A DNA stretch of 32,798 bases from Streptomyces sp. JJ36 (GTDB taxonomy: Bacteria; Actinomycetota; Actinomycetes; Streptomycetales; Streptomycetaceae): contig NZ_JACYHE010000070.1 of NCBI RefSeq assembly GCF_021696945.1, positions 1 through 32,798 on the forward strand, given 5' to 3'. Position 1 is the stretch's first letter; each line of letters starts with the position of its first letter. Both the position numbers and the translations under genes were made by a program. Of the stretch, positions 23,684-31,765 are shown piece after piece. The notes under the pieces are model-generated. The model saw nothing but the letters and a program-made list of their open reading frames with translations, was not told where the DNA came from and did no database searches.

Positions 23684-25243
23684 TCAGGCCGCGGCCGCCC
23701 ACTCCGTACGGCGGGCGGCGTACGGGCGGGCGTGCCAGAGGCGGCCGGTGCACACCGCGCCGGCGACGATCAGGCCGCCCGTCACCAGTGCGCCGCGCGG
23801 CCCGGCGCACTCCATCAGCACCCCGATCAGGGCGGGCCCGGCCAGGCCCCAGCCGGTGCTCGCGCTGCGCCACACCCCGAGCACCCGGCCGCGCATGCCG
23901 GGCGGCGGGTCGGTCTGGAGGACCGTCTTCCCGGCGGTGTCCGAGACCGACTCCACGACCGCCATCGGGGCGACCAGCAGCACCAGCCAGAACAGTCCGG
24001 GCGCCAGCCCGGCGGCGACCTGGAGCAGCGCCCCGGCGGCCGCCAGCGAGCCGACCAGGCGCACCGACGGCCGGGTCAGCCGCCCCGCGAGCATCGCGCC
24101 GAGGATGCCGCCGGCGGCCAGCACGGTGGAGACGGTGCCGAAGTCCTGGGCCGAGCCGGCCAGCGGCCCGGTGACCAGCACCGCGAGGGTGAGGGAGTAG
24201 TTGCGGCCGAAGATCGCGCTGAGCCCGGTGACACCGGCGAGCGCGACCAGGCGCGGCCGTTTCAGGAAGAAGACCAGCCCTTCGCGGGCGCTGCCGCCGG
24301 GCGCCGGGCGCTTCCGGGACGGCGCACGGCCGCCCGCCCGGCCGCGCGCGGCCGGGGGTCGTGCGGGGACCGTCCCGGCCTCCCGGGCGCCGGGCGGGGC
24401 GAGCCGCAGGAACGGGATCACCGCGGCCACCAGGAGGAAGGACAGCCCGTTGGCGGCGTACGCCACGGCGGTGCCGAAGACGCCTACGGCGACACCGGCG
24501 AGCGCGGTGCCGAGGAGCCGGCCCGAACTGTGCACCACCGAACCGACCGCGATGGCCGAGGGGACGTCCCGGGCGGGCACCAGGTCGTTGCCGAGCAGCG
24601 AGCACGCCGGGTTGTCGACCGTCGCGATCAGGCCGGTGACGGCGGCGAGCACCAGCAGCAGCGGCATGGTGAGCAGGTCGAAGGCGACCAGGGCCGCAGT
24701 GGCGAAGGCCACCACGCCGAGCACGGCCTGGCTCACCGCGGCGGTGAGCTTCCGCGGCCAGGCGTCCACCGCGGCACCGCCGGCAAGGCCGAGCAGCAGA
24801 CCGGGCGCGGCCTGTACGGAGAGGGAGAGCCCGGTGGCCGCGGCGGAGCCGCTGATCTGCAGGACCAGCAGGTTCTGCACGGTGAGCTGCATCCAGGTGC
24901 CGGCGTTCGACACCAGGTTCGCCGCCGACCACCAGCGCATGCTGCGGTGGCGCAGCGAGCGCCAGGGCGACCGGCCGGCCCGGTCTCCGGGCGCGGGGCC
25001 GGACGGAGATCCGGGCCGGGCCTCGGGCACGGCCTCGGGCAGGACCTCGGCCGGGGGTCCGGGCCGGCGGTCCACCGGGGCGGCCGCGGGCGCCGCCGCG
25101 GGGGCGGCGCCGGGTCTCGGGGGCGCGTCGTCCGGCGCCGCGCCCGGTTCCGGGACGGAACCGGCGGGTACGGCGGTGTGCTCGGGCGGGGCGGCCTGCC
25201 GGGGCACGGCAGGCGCGGGGGCGGTGGCGAGAGGAGGAGTCAT
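23684..25243 (-). CDS. MFS transporter (MFS_3/efflux type)
   Basis: 519 residues from ATG 25243. An N-terminal Ala/Pro-rich cytoplasmic region (~95 residues) precedes the first membrane segment at MRWWSAANLVSNAGTWMQLTVQN. Two bundles of about six helices follow, split by a basic loop (PARPPAARGRAGGRAPSRKRPAPGG). Features such as NAGTWMQ, GLAGGAAVDAWPRK and RGRVLGVWRS match the drug/siderophore exporter MFS_3 group. Substrate unknown. A GTG at 25309 has a better ribosome site (GGAGCGGC) and would add 22 residues, so the start is unsettled. The N-terminal extension is not typical for the family and may be regulatory or disordered. Upstream are a TTGACG box and two palindromes. Confidence 0.9.
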   Translation of the reverse strand: MTPPLATAPAPAVPRQAAPPEHTAVPAGSVPEPGAAPDDAPPRPGAAPAAAPAAAPVDRRPGPPAEVLPEAVPEARPGSPSGPAPGDRAGRSPWRSLRHRSMRWWSAANLVSNAGTWMQLTVQNLLVLQISGSAAATGLSLSVQAAPGLLLGLAGGAAVDAWPRKLTAAVSQAVLGVVAFATAALVAFDLLTMPLLLVLAAVTGLIATVDNPACSLLGNDLVPARDVPSAIAVGSVVHSSGRLLGTALAGVAVGVFGTAVAYAANGLSFLLVAAVIPFLRLAPPGAREAGTVPARPPAARGRAGGRAPSRKRPAPGGSAREGLVFFLKRPRLVALAGVTGLSAIFGRNYSLTLAVLVTGPLAGSAQDFGTVSTVLAAGGILGAMLAGRLTRPSVRLVGSLAAAGALLQVAAGLAPGLFWLVLLVAPMAVVESVSDTAGKTVLQTDPPPGMRGRVLGVWRSASTGWGLAGPALIGVLMECAGPRGALVTGGLIVAGAVCTGRLWHARPYAARRTEWAAAA

Positions 25244-25429
25244 CGGGGTCTCGGCGCGGAGGTGACCGAACCGCGGGTCGGGGACGGAACCGGGCCCGGC
25301 GGCACGCACGCCGCTCCGGGACCGGTCGAGCGCGGGGGCTCCGGTGCCGCTCCGGCGGGTGTTCCGCCGTCCGCGGCTCGACGACGCCCCATGGTCACAG
25401 ACGGGGGGCCACGGTCGGTTCGGGACGCC

Positions 25430-25472
25430 GTGAGCAGTCGCTCACCGGACCGTCAACCCGGCGCGCGCCGGG
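25430..25472 (-). promoter_or_regulatory. candidate operator/promoter of the MFS gene
   Basis: On the minus strand a -35-like TTGACG (25451-25456) is flanked by a perfect 16-bp palindrome CCCGGCGCGCGCCGGG (25457-25472) upstream and by GTGAGC-N4-GCTCAC (25430-25445) where the spacer would be. No good -10 box is visible. Position and symmetry suggest repressor binding, but no regulator gene lies nearby. The rest of the 25310-25750 gap, apart from the GH15 promoter, shows nothing I can name. Confidence 0.4.
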
Positions 25473-25586
25473 ATGACTTGGGGCTCCTGTGCCGTTGCTC
25501 ACAGCCGGTGCCGCGGCCGGGCCGCCGGGGCCCGGGGACGGTGGCCCGCGTCACGCCGCAGGGCGGGGGCGGGGCCGCCCCGCGGC

Positions 25587-25611
25587 GTTTCCGCCCGCCG
25601 GGCCCGGGTAC
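25587..25611 (+). promoter_or_regulatory. sigma-B-like promoter, GTTT-N15-GGGTAC
   Basis: -35 GTTT at 25587-25590 and -10 GGGTAC at 25606-25611, plus strand, 139 nt upstream of the GH15 start. The best match to the sigma-B consensus in the window. Confidence 0.75.
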
Positions 25612-25750
25612 CGCGGGCGGCGGACCTGCACGCTTCTGCCGAGGTGACCCGTGCCCACGACCGACGCGCCCACCGCCGCCCGGCGGTCGCGCGGTACCCG
25701 CTCGCCGTTCCCCTCCCCGGCCGCCCGCAGGCCGCGGAAGGAGGTGCGGT

Positions 25751-27556
25751 ATGGCTGAGCAGCCACCGGCCTCTCCCGCGGCGTGGCCGGGACCGCCCGG
25801 CTCCCCGGACCCCGCACGGTCCCTGGCCCGTCCCTGGGCGCTGCGGAACTACGCCCTGCTCGCCGACGGCGAGCGGGGCGCGCTCGTCGACCCGGACGGG
25901 GCGGTGGTGTGGCTCTGCGCACCCCGGTGGGACGACGAGGCCGTGTTCTCCCGGCTGCTCGGCGGCCGGGGCGGCTACCGGCTCGCCCCCGAGGACGACT
26001 GGCGGGTCTGGGGCGGCTACTACCAGGACGGCACGCTGATCTGGGTCAGCCGGTGGGTGTCGGGCAGCGGCATCGTGGAGAGCGAGGAGGCGCTGGCCCG
26101 CCCGGCCGGCCCCGGCCGGGCCGTGCTGCTGCGCCGGGTCCACGCCCGGCGCGGCGACGCCGCGATGAGCGTACGGCTCGATGTGCGGCCCGGCTTCGGG
26201 CGGCACCGATTGACGGAGCTGCGGGAGCGGGACGGGTGCTGGACGGGGCGCGCGGGCCCGCTGCACGTACGGGTGCACGGGCTGACCGGTGTGCGGCCGG
26301 ACGCCGAGGGCGAGCTCGCAGGGCGGTTCCTGGTCCCCGAGGGCCGAACGCACGACGTGGTGCTGGAGATCGCCGACCGGGAGCACACCGACCCGCTGGA
26401 CCCCGGCGCCCTCTGGGCGGCCACCCGGCACGCCTGGGACCGGGACGTGCCGTCCTGTGACGACACCGAGGAGCCCCGGGACGCGCGGCAGGCGTACGCC
26501 CTGCTCCGGGGCCTGACCAGCGGCGCCGGCGGGATGGTGGCCGCCGCGACCACCGCGCTCCCCGAGCGCGCACAGGCGGGCCGGAACTACGACTACCGCT
26601 ACGCCTGGATCCGCGACCAGTGCTACGCGGGTCTCGCCGTCGCCGCGCACGGACCCCACCCGCTGCTGGACACCGCGGTCCGCTTCACCACCGAACGGGT
26701 GCTGGCGGACGGGCCGGAACTGCGGCCGCTCTACACGGTCCGGGGCGGTCACGCGCCGCCGGAGAAGGCGGTGGGCCTGCCGGGCTACCCCGGCGGCAGC
26801 GACCGCGTCGGCAACCGGGCCAGACACCAGTTCCAGCTCGACGCCTTCGGCGAGGTGCTCCAACTGCACGCCGCGGCCGCCCGGCTGGGCCGGCTGGACG
26901 CCGAGGGCCGGCGTGCCTGTGAGGTCGCAGCCAAGGCCGTCATGGACCGGTGGCGGGAGCCGGACGCTGGAGTGTGGGAGCTGGAGGAACGCTGGTGGAC
27001 CCACTCCCGGCTGAGTGTGGTGGCCGGGCTGCGCGCGGCGGCCGACGCCCTCGGCGGAACCGCCGCCGACGACTGGCGGGCGGCCGCCGACCACATCCTC
27101 CGGGAGACCCGGCGCCGCTGTCTGCACCCCGACGGGCACTGGCAGCGCGCCGAGGACGACGAGGGCATGGAGGCCGCGCTGCTGATGGCCTTCGCCCGCG
27201 GCGCACTGGAACCCCGGGACCCCACCGCCGTCCGCACCCGGCAGGAGATCCGCGACCGGCTGGCCAAGGAGGGCTACCTCTACCGCTTCCAGCACGGTGA
27301 CACCCCGCTGGGCCAGGCGGAGGGCGCCTTCACGCTGTGCGGCTTCATGATGGTGCTCGCCGCCGACTCCCAGGGCGACCGGAGCGAGGCGCTGCGCTGG
27401 TGGGAGCGGATCCGGTCGGCCGCGGGCACGCCCGGGCTGTTCGCCGAGGAGTACGACGTGCTGCAGCGGCAACTGCGGGGCAACTTCCCGCAGGCGTTCG
27501 TCCACGCGCTGCTGCTGGAGAGCGGGGTGCGCCTGGCGCGGCCGCCGCGGTCCTGA
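25751..27556 (+). CDS. GH15 family glycoside hydrolase (glucoamylase/trehalase-like)
   Basis: 601 residues, cytosolic (no signal peptide). The N-terminal beta-sandwich (residues ~30-250; LLADGERGALVDPDGAVVWLCAPRWDDEAVFSRLLGG) leads into the (alpha/alpha)6 domain. GH15 motifs: GRNYDYRYAWIRDQCY (~278), the general acid Glu in GVWELEERWWTHSRL (~409), and the second acid in QAEGAFTLCGFMM (~523). Cytosolic GH15 enzymes of actinomycetes include trehalases and glucan hydrolases; Trp-rich elements here do not decide between them. Ribosome site GGAAGGAGG 6 nt before the ATG. The sigma-B-like promoter upstream suggests a link to osmotic stress and trehalose or glycogen turnover, an inference only. Confidence 0.9.
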   Translation: MAEQPPASPAAWPGPPGSPDPARSLARPWALRNYALLADGERGALVDPDGAVVWLCAPRWDDEAVFSRLLGGRGGYRLAPEDDWRVWGGYYQDGTLIWVSRWVSGSGIVESEEALARPAGPGRAVLLRRVHARRGDAAMSVRLDVRPGFGRHRLTELRERDGCWTGRAGPLHVRVHGLTGVRPDAEGELAGRFLVPEGRTHDVVLEIADREHTDPLDPGALWAATRHAWDRDVPSCDDTEEPRDARQAYALLRGLTSGAGGMVAAATTALPERAQAGRNYDYRYAWIRDQCYAGLAVAAHGPHPLLDTAVRFTTERVLADGPELRPLYTVRGGHAPPEKAVGLPGYPGGSDRVGNRARHQFQLDAFGEVLQLHAAAARLGRLDAEGRRACEVAAKAVMDRWREPDAGVWELEERWWTHSRLSVVAGLRAAADALGGTAADDWRAAADHILRETRRRCLHPDGHWQRAEDDEGMEAALLMAFARGALEPRDPTAVRTRQEIRDRLAKEGYLYRFQHGDTPLGQAEGAFTLCGFMMVLAADSQGDRSEALRWWERIRSAAGTPGLFAEEYDVLQRQLRGNFPQAFVHALLLESGVRLARPPRS

Positions 27557-27684
27557 CCCGCTGCCGGCCCGGGCCGCCGCGGTGCGGACGGCGCCCCGGA
27601 GCCGTACCGGCACCGTCCCGGCGCAGCCGGGAGCAGCCCCGGAACACCCGCTCCTGACGACCCGACGACGGAGAGGAGAGCCCC

Positions 27685-28740
27685 ATGACGTCCCGACGCA
27701 CAGGTGAGGTGGCGGTGGTGACCGGCGGGTCCGCCGGCGTCGGCCGCGCGACCGTACGGGAACTGGCCCGCCAGGGCTACGACGTGGCGGTGGTCGCCCG
27801 CGGCCGGGCGGGCCTGGACGGCGCGGTGCGCGACGCCGAGGAGCTCGGCGCCCGGGCGCTCGCGCTGCCGGCCGACGTCACCGACCACGAGGCCCTGCGC
27901 GCGGCGGCCGCACGTACCGAGGAGGAGCTCGGCGAGATCGGGCTGTGGGTGAACAACGCCTTCGCCGGCACCCTGGCGTTCGCCTGGGACACCCCGATGG
28001 ACGAGTTCCGCCGCGTCACGGAGGTCACGTACTACGGGCAGGTGCACGGCACGCTGACCGCGCTGGAGCGCATGCGGCCGCGGAACCGCGGGGTGATCGT
28101 CAACGTGGGCTCCGCGATGGCCTTCCGGGCCATCCCGCTCCAGGCCGCGTACTGCGGCGCCAAGCACGCCGTGAAGGGCTTCACCGAGTCCGTCGTCGCC
28201 GAACTCCGCCATGAGAAGAGTGCGGTGAAGCTGTGTCAGGTGCAGCTTCCCGGCCTGAACACCACCCAGTTCAACTGGAACGCCAGCCGGATGCCGGAGC
28301 ACCCCATGCCGGTGCCCCCGGTCTTCCGGCCGGAGCTCGCGGCACGCGGCATCGCCCACCTGGCACGGCACCCGCGCCGCAACATGTGGGTCGGGGTGTC
28401 GACCGCCTACACGATCCTGGGCGAACGCGTGGCCCCGTGGCTGCTGGACCGCTATCTGGCCCGTACCGGGGTGCAGGGCCAGCAGACGGACGCGGACCTG
28501 CCGCGCTGGGGCTCCAACCTCTTCCGGCCCCGGGACGAGGACCGGGACCGCGGCGCCGACGGCCCGTTCGGCGGGCAGGCCCACACCGCCGATCCGCTGC
28601 TCTGGCTGGCCCTGCGCCGCGGGGAGCTGCTGGCCGGGGCCGCCGCGGTGGGCGGCGCGCTGACGGCCGCCCGGCGGGGCGGCGCGGCCCGGCGGGCGGT
28701 CTCCGCGGGCCTGCGGGGGCTGCTCGGGACCGGCCGGTAA
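27685..28740 (+). CDS. SDR-family oxidoreductase with C-terminal extension
   Basis: 351 residues. Standard SDR core (residues 1-250): VVTGGSAGVGRATV (cofactor), WVNNAFAG, VNVGSAMAF (Ser), QAAYCGAKHAVKGF (Tyr, Lys). About 100 extra residues follow, including a membrane-like GELLAGAAAVGGALTAARRGG stretch near the C-terminus. Such long SDRs with an N-terminal catalytic domain are common in Streptomyces stress clusters; substrate unknown. GGAGAGGAG precedes the ATG. It starts 128 bp after the GH15 stop on the same strand and may be read through from that promoter. A hairpin follows the stop. Confidence 0.9.
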   Translation: MTSRRTGEVAVVTGGSAGVGRATVRELARQGYDVAVVARGRAGLDGAVRDAEELGARALALPADVTDHEALRAAAARTEEELGEIGLWVNNAFAGTLAFAWDTPMDEFRRVTEVTYYGQVHGTLTALERMRPRNRGVIVNVGSAMAFRAIPLQAAYCGAKHAVKGFTESVVAELRHEKSAVKLCQVQLPGLNTTQFNWNASRMPEHPMPVPPVFRPELAARGIAHLARHPRRNMWVGVSTAYTILGERVAPWLLDRYLARTGVQGQQTDADLPRWGSNLFRPRDEDRDRGADGPFGGQAHTADPLLWLALRRGELLAGAAAVGGALTAARRGGAARRAVSAGLRGLLGTGR

Positions 28741-28753
28741 GCCGGGGCGCGTT

Positions 28754-28784
28754 CCGCCCGGCGGCCGTTGGGCCGTTCGGGCGG
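28754..28784 (+). terminator. candidate terminator after the SDR gene
   Basis: CCGCCCG-g-CGGCC paired with GGCCG-tt-CGGGCGG around a GTTG loop (7+5 bp with a small internal loop), 13 nt after the stop and before the nuo promoter. Confidence 0.55.
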
Positions 28785-28832
28785 GCGTACCGGCGAGCGG
28801 TGCGGGGCCTGCCCCGGCGGACGGCGGCGCGG

Positions 28833-28858
28833 GGTTATCCCGGACTCCCCGGGGGTAC
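28833..28858 (+). promoter_or_regulatory. sigma-B-like promoter of the nuo operon, GGTT-N16-GGGTAC
   Basis: -35 GGTT at 28833-28836 and -10 GGGTAC at 28853-28858, plus strand, 105 nt upstream of nuoA. Spacing is at the upper limit of the sigma-B consensus. Confidence 0.6.
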
Positions 28859-28963
28859 CGGCGGGCACCGTGCACCACGGCCGCGGCCGTAGCGGCACGG
28901 GACGGAAGCAGCGCGGGGCAGCGCGAGAGACGCGCGACAGCGCGGGAAAGGGGGCACCGGGTC

Positions 28964-29314
28964 GTGAGCGAGTTCGTGGACCTGGTCGTGATGGCGGTAC
29001 TGGCCGTCGGGGCGGTCGTGGCGCTGCGGCTGCTGCACCGGCTGACGGCCGTCCGCGCCGCACCACTCACCGCGGGGCCCTTCCTCTCCGGCGGGCGCCC
29101 GGAGGAACACGCGGTCTCCCGCTTCCACGCCCGGTGGTACGCCCTCACGTTCCTCTTCCTGGCGTTCGACGTGGAGATGCTCTTCATGTACCCGTGGGCG
29201 CTGGTGGTGGCCGAGAAGGGCATGCCGGCGGTCGCGGAGATGTTCGCCTTCCTGGGCCTGCTGATGTGCGGCGTCGCGTACGCCTGGCGCGAGGGGGCGC
29301 TGCGATGGGCCTGA
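28964..29314 (+). CDS. nuoA: NADH-quinone oxidoreductase subunit A (accessory operon)
   Basis: 116 residues, three membrane segments. The NuoA signature is clear: RFHARWYALTFLFLAFDVEMLFMYPWALV, with FDVE and YPW conserved. NuoA belongs to the membrane arm next to the quinone cavity. The canonical short loop after helix 1 (with the catalytically mobile Cys in many species) reads LSGGRPEEHAVSRFHARW here, without Cys. GTG start preceded by AAAGGGGG. The next gene starts inside its last codons (ATG at 29305, 10-bp overlap). First gene of a tightly coupled operon lacking the NuoE/F/G NADH module and NuoC/NuoI in view. Confidence 0.92.
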   Translation: MSEFVDLVVMAVLAVGAVVALRLLHRLTAVRAAPLTAGPFLSGGRPEEHAVSRFHARWYALTFLFLAFDVEMLFMYPWALVVAEKGMPAVAEMFAFLGLLMCGVAYAWREGALRWA

Positions 29315-30813
29315 CGCACTGGGCGACGCTGCGGCCGCATGTGCTACTGGCGGTGTGCCCCGGCGCCACCGGGCTGCGGCTGGCCGCCGAGCGGGCGGTG
29401 GCCCGGGTGGGCGGACGCCCGGCGCTCTCGCCGGCGGATGCGGACGTCCTGCTCGTGGTGGGCGCGCCCTCGGCGGACATGGGGCGGGCCGCGGAGGAGT
29501 TGTGGGCCGGGTTGCCGGGGCCGCGCGCCCGCGCCGAGGTGACGGAGCCGGAGGCCGTGGAGGACACCCTGCGGCGAGCGGTGGCCGCGCTGACCGCCCC
29601 GGAGCAGTACACGGACGCGCGCGACCGCGACGACGAGTGGGGCGGCGGTGCCTCCGGCGGGGACGCCCGTGACGAGACCGGCCGCGGCAACGGGGGTGAG
29701 GGCTCCCCCACGGCGGAAGGCCACCAGGACGGGAGCGACGACGAGCACCCCGGTGCGGACGACGACGCCCCCGGGGCCCACGGCCACGGCACACACCGCG
29801 CGGAGGAGCGCGACGGCGACGCGTCCAGGGGACGTGAGCACGGCGAGGGTGAGGCCGGGCACGGCGACGGTCACGAGGGCCACGGTGGGCGGCGCGGGAC
29901 GGCGCAGGAGGACGGAGACGAGCACGGCGGCGGAGGTCGCGGGGACCACGGCGACCAGGAGGGCCACGGCGGGCACGAGGACCACGGCGGGCACGAGGAC
30001 CACGGCGGGCACGGGGACCACGGCGGGGAGATGCCCGGAGGGCTGGGGATGGCCGGGCGGGCCGAGGACCGGGACGGGCTGGCGCTGGACGTGCTCCGGG
30101 TGCCGCTGGGGCCCGTGCTGCCGTACTGGCCGGCCGGGCTGGTGGTGCGCACCCGGTTGCAGGGCGACGTCGTGCAGCACGCCGAGGCCCACGTACTTCC
30201 GGTCCGTCGGGGGGTGGAGCCCGGTCGCCCGTTCTGGCACGGCGACGACGCCCCCGCCGGCGGCCCGAGCGCCCGTACGGCGGCCGCCCATCTGGACTCG
30301 CTGGCCCGGCTCCTCGGGGTCGCCGGCTGGCCCCGGGCGGGACACGCGGCCGCCGCCCTGCGGGACCGGCTGCTCGCCCCCGGCGACGTCGGGGACACCG
30401 GCGACCGCGAAGTCCGCGCGGACTTCGCCACGCTGCGCCGCCGGGTGGAGCGGTCCCGGCTGCTGCGCTGGTCCACCGACGGGGTGGGCGAGCTCACCCC
30501 GGAGCTCGCGCGCCGGCTCGGCGTGACGGGCCCGGCCGCGCGCGCCGCCCGGCCGTGGGACGCGACCGCGCGCTGGCGGCAGTGGCTCGCCGAGACCGAG
30601 GAGCTGCTGGCCGGCGGTGCGCCGCGGGACGCGGGACCGCGGGGCGACCGGACCGGCGAGGACTCTCCCTCGCGGGCGCTGCTGGATGCGGCGGAGGCGC
30701 TGCTGCCCGGCCTGGACCTGGCGGCCGCCCGGCTCTGTGTGGCCAGCCTCGACCCGGACCCGGACGAGCTCGCCGTCGCGGAGGACGCGCACCGGGGGGT
30801 GATGCCCGCATGA
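29305..30813 (+). CDS. NuoB/NuoD-like degenerate protein with a His-rich insert
   Basis: 502 residues in the slot where nuoB-C-D would be. Residues ~10-100 (HVLLAVCPGATGLRLAAERAV...DADVLLVVGAPSADMGRAAEEL) recall the NuoB fold, but its [4Fe-4S] Cys residues are absent. Residues ~258-450 (LDVLRVPLGPVLPYWPAGLVVRTRLQGDVVQHAEAHVL, then LDSLARLLGVAGWPRAG) recall NuoD, though the quinone-site His/Tyr motifs are not evident. Between them, about 102-256 is a low-complexity Asp/Gly/Glu linker with 18 His residues from 140 to 239, including GGHEDH repeats that could bind metal ions. It overlaps nuoA by 10 bp and nuoH by 4 bp, so it is an integral operon member. Homology claims are from pattern memory and moderate. 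Confidence 0.7.
   Translation: MGLTHWATLRPHVLLAVCPGATGLRLAAERAVARVGGRPALSPADADVLLVVGAPSADMGRAAEELWAGLPGPRARAEVTEPEAVEDTLRRAVAALTAPEQYTDARDRDDEWGGGASGGDARDETGRGNGGEGSPTAEGHQDGSDDEHPGADDDAPGAHGHGTHRAEERDGDASRGREHGEGEAGHGDGHEGHGGRRGTAQEDGDEHGGGGRGDHGDQEGHGGHEDHGGHEDHGGHGDHGGEMPGGLGMAGRAEDRDGLALDVLRVPLGPVLPYWPAGLVVRTRLQGDVVQHAEAHVLPVRRGVEPGRPFWHGDDAPAGGPSARTAAAHLDSLARLLGVAGWPRAGHAAAALRDRLLAPGDVGDTGDREVRADFATLRRRVERSRLLRWSTDGVGELTPELARRLGVTGPAARAARPWDATARWRQWLAETEELLAGGAPRDAGPRGDRTGEDSPSRALLDAAEALLPGLDLAAARLCVASLDPDPDELAVAEDAHRGVMPA
29968..30021 (+). repeat. 18-bp tandem repeat encoding GGHEDH
   Basis: Three adjacent 18-bp units (29968-29985, 29986-30003, 30004-30021; the third with one change, Glu to Gly) inside the His-rich insert of the NuoB/NuoD-like gene. 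Copy changes would stay in frame. Confidence 0.9.
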
Positions 30814-31751
30814 CGGTCACCGGCGCACCGCTCTGGGCCGTCGTGCCCGCGCTGGCCGCGCTGCTGGCGGCCGCCCTGGCCGGCGCGGTGCTGGACGGCG
30901 TGCTCGCCGCCGGCCCGGGCGGGACCACCGGTCCGGCGGACGGCTGGCGGCGGCCGCTGGCCGAGGCGGCGCGGCTGCTGCGGCAGCGGCGCCGCGCCAC
31001 CGTGGCCCGGGACGGGCTGCTGTGGTGGGTGGCGACGGCCGGTCCGCTGACGGTCGCGGCGCTGATGGCGGCGGTGGTCCCGGCCGGAGGCGTGACGGTG
31101 GCGGACCTGTCCGTGGGGATCGTCTGGTTCAACGCGGCCGACGTGCTGCTGTGGGCCGTGCTGTGGCTGGCCGGCTGGGCGCCGAACAGCGTCCACCCGC
31201 TGGTCGGCGGCTATCGCTTCCTGGCGCAGGCGCTGAGCTACGAGCTGCCGTTGATGTTCGCCCTGACGGCGCCCGCGGTGGCGGCCGGCAGCCTGCGCGT
31301 GGGAACGGTGGTGGCCGAACAGCAGGGCCTGTGGTTCGTGGTGTGGATGCCGGTCGCCTTCCTGGTGTTCCTGGGGTCGGTGGCGGGGTTCGCCGCCTGG
31401 GGGCCGTTCGGCGCGCCGCTGGGCCGGGACGCGGCCGGCGGGGTACGGGCCGAGGCGGCCGGGGTGGACCGGCTGCTGCTGCTCACCGGCCGGTACGCGC
31501 TGCTCGCGGCGGGGGCCGGGATGTCCGTGGCGCTCTTCCTGGGCGGCGGCGCGGGACCGTGGCTGCCGGGGTGGCTGTGGTCGGCGGTGAAGACCCTGAC
31601 CGTGCTGGCGGTGCTGGTGGCGGTGCGGCGCCGGCTGCCCGTGGTGCACCCGGAGCGGCTGGTCCGGCTGGGCTGGTTGGTGGCGCTGCCCGCGGTGCTG
31701 GGGCAGGTGCTCGTCGTCGCCGTGGTCGCGGTACTGAAGTGGTCGCCGTAG
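30810..31751 (+). CDS. nuoH: NuoH-like complex I subunit 1 family protein
   Basis: 313 residues, about eight membrane segments. The conserved block GWAPNSVHPLVGGYRFLAQALSYELPLMFALTAPAVAAGSLRVG is clearly NuoH-type. The next hallmark, normally PFDLPEAExELVAGY..EYSG in the quinone-channel loop, reads PFGAPLGRDAAGGVRAEAAG here, so the conserved acidic residues are lost. Protons or ions may still move, but canonical quinone coupling looks unlikely. ATG overlaps the stop of the upstream gene by 4 bp (ATGA). Its identity as subunit 1 is firm, its activity uncertain. Confidence 0.85.
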   Translation: MTVTGAPLWAVVPALAALLAAALAGAVLDGVLAAGPGGTTGPADGWRRPLAEAARLLRQRRRATVARDGLLWWVATAGPLTVAALMAAVVPAGGVTVADLSVGIVWFNAADVLLWAVLWLAGWAPNSVHPLVGGYRFLAQALSYELPLMFALTAPAVAAGSLRVGTVVAEQQGLWFVVWMPVAFLVFLGSVAGFAAWGPFGAPLGRDAAGGVRAEAAGVDRLLLLTGRYALLAAGAGMSVALFLGGGAGPWLPGWLWSAVKTLTVLAVLVAVRRRLPVVHPERLVRLGWLVALPAVLGQVLVVAVVAVLKWSP

Positions 31752-31765
31752 TGAAGGAGTGAGCG

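Noticed and set aside
22685..25750. Long plus-strand extension in front of the GH15 gene
   Set aside because: Antisense to DUF2795, SDR and MFS genes; the GH15 ribosome site and sigma-B-like promoter place the real start at 25751.
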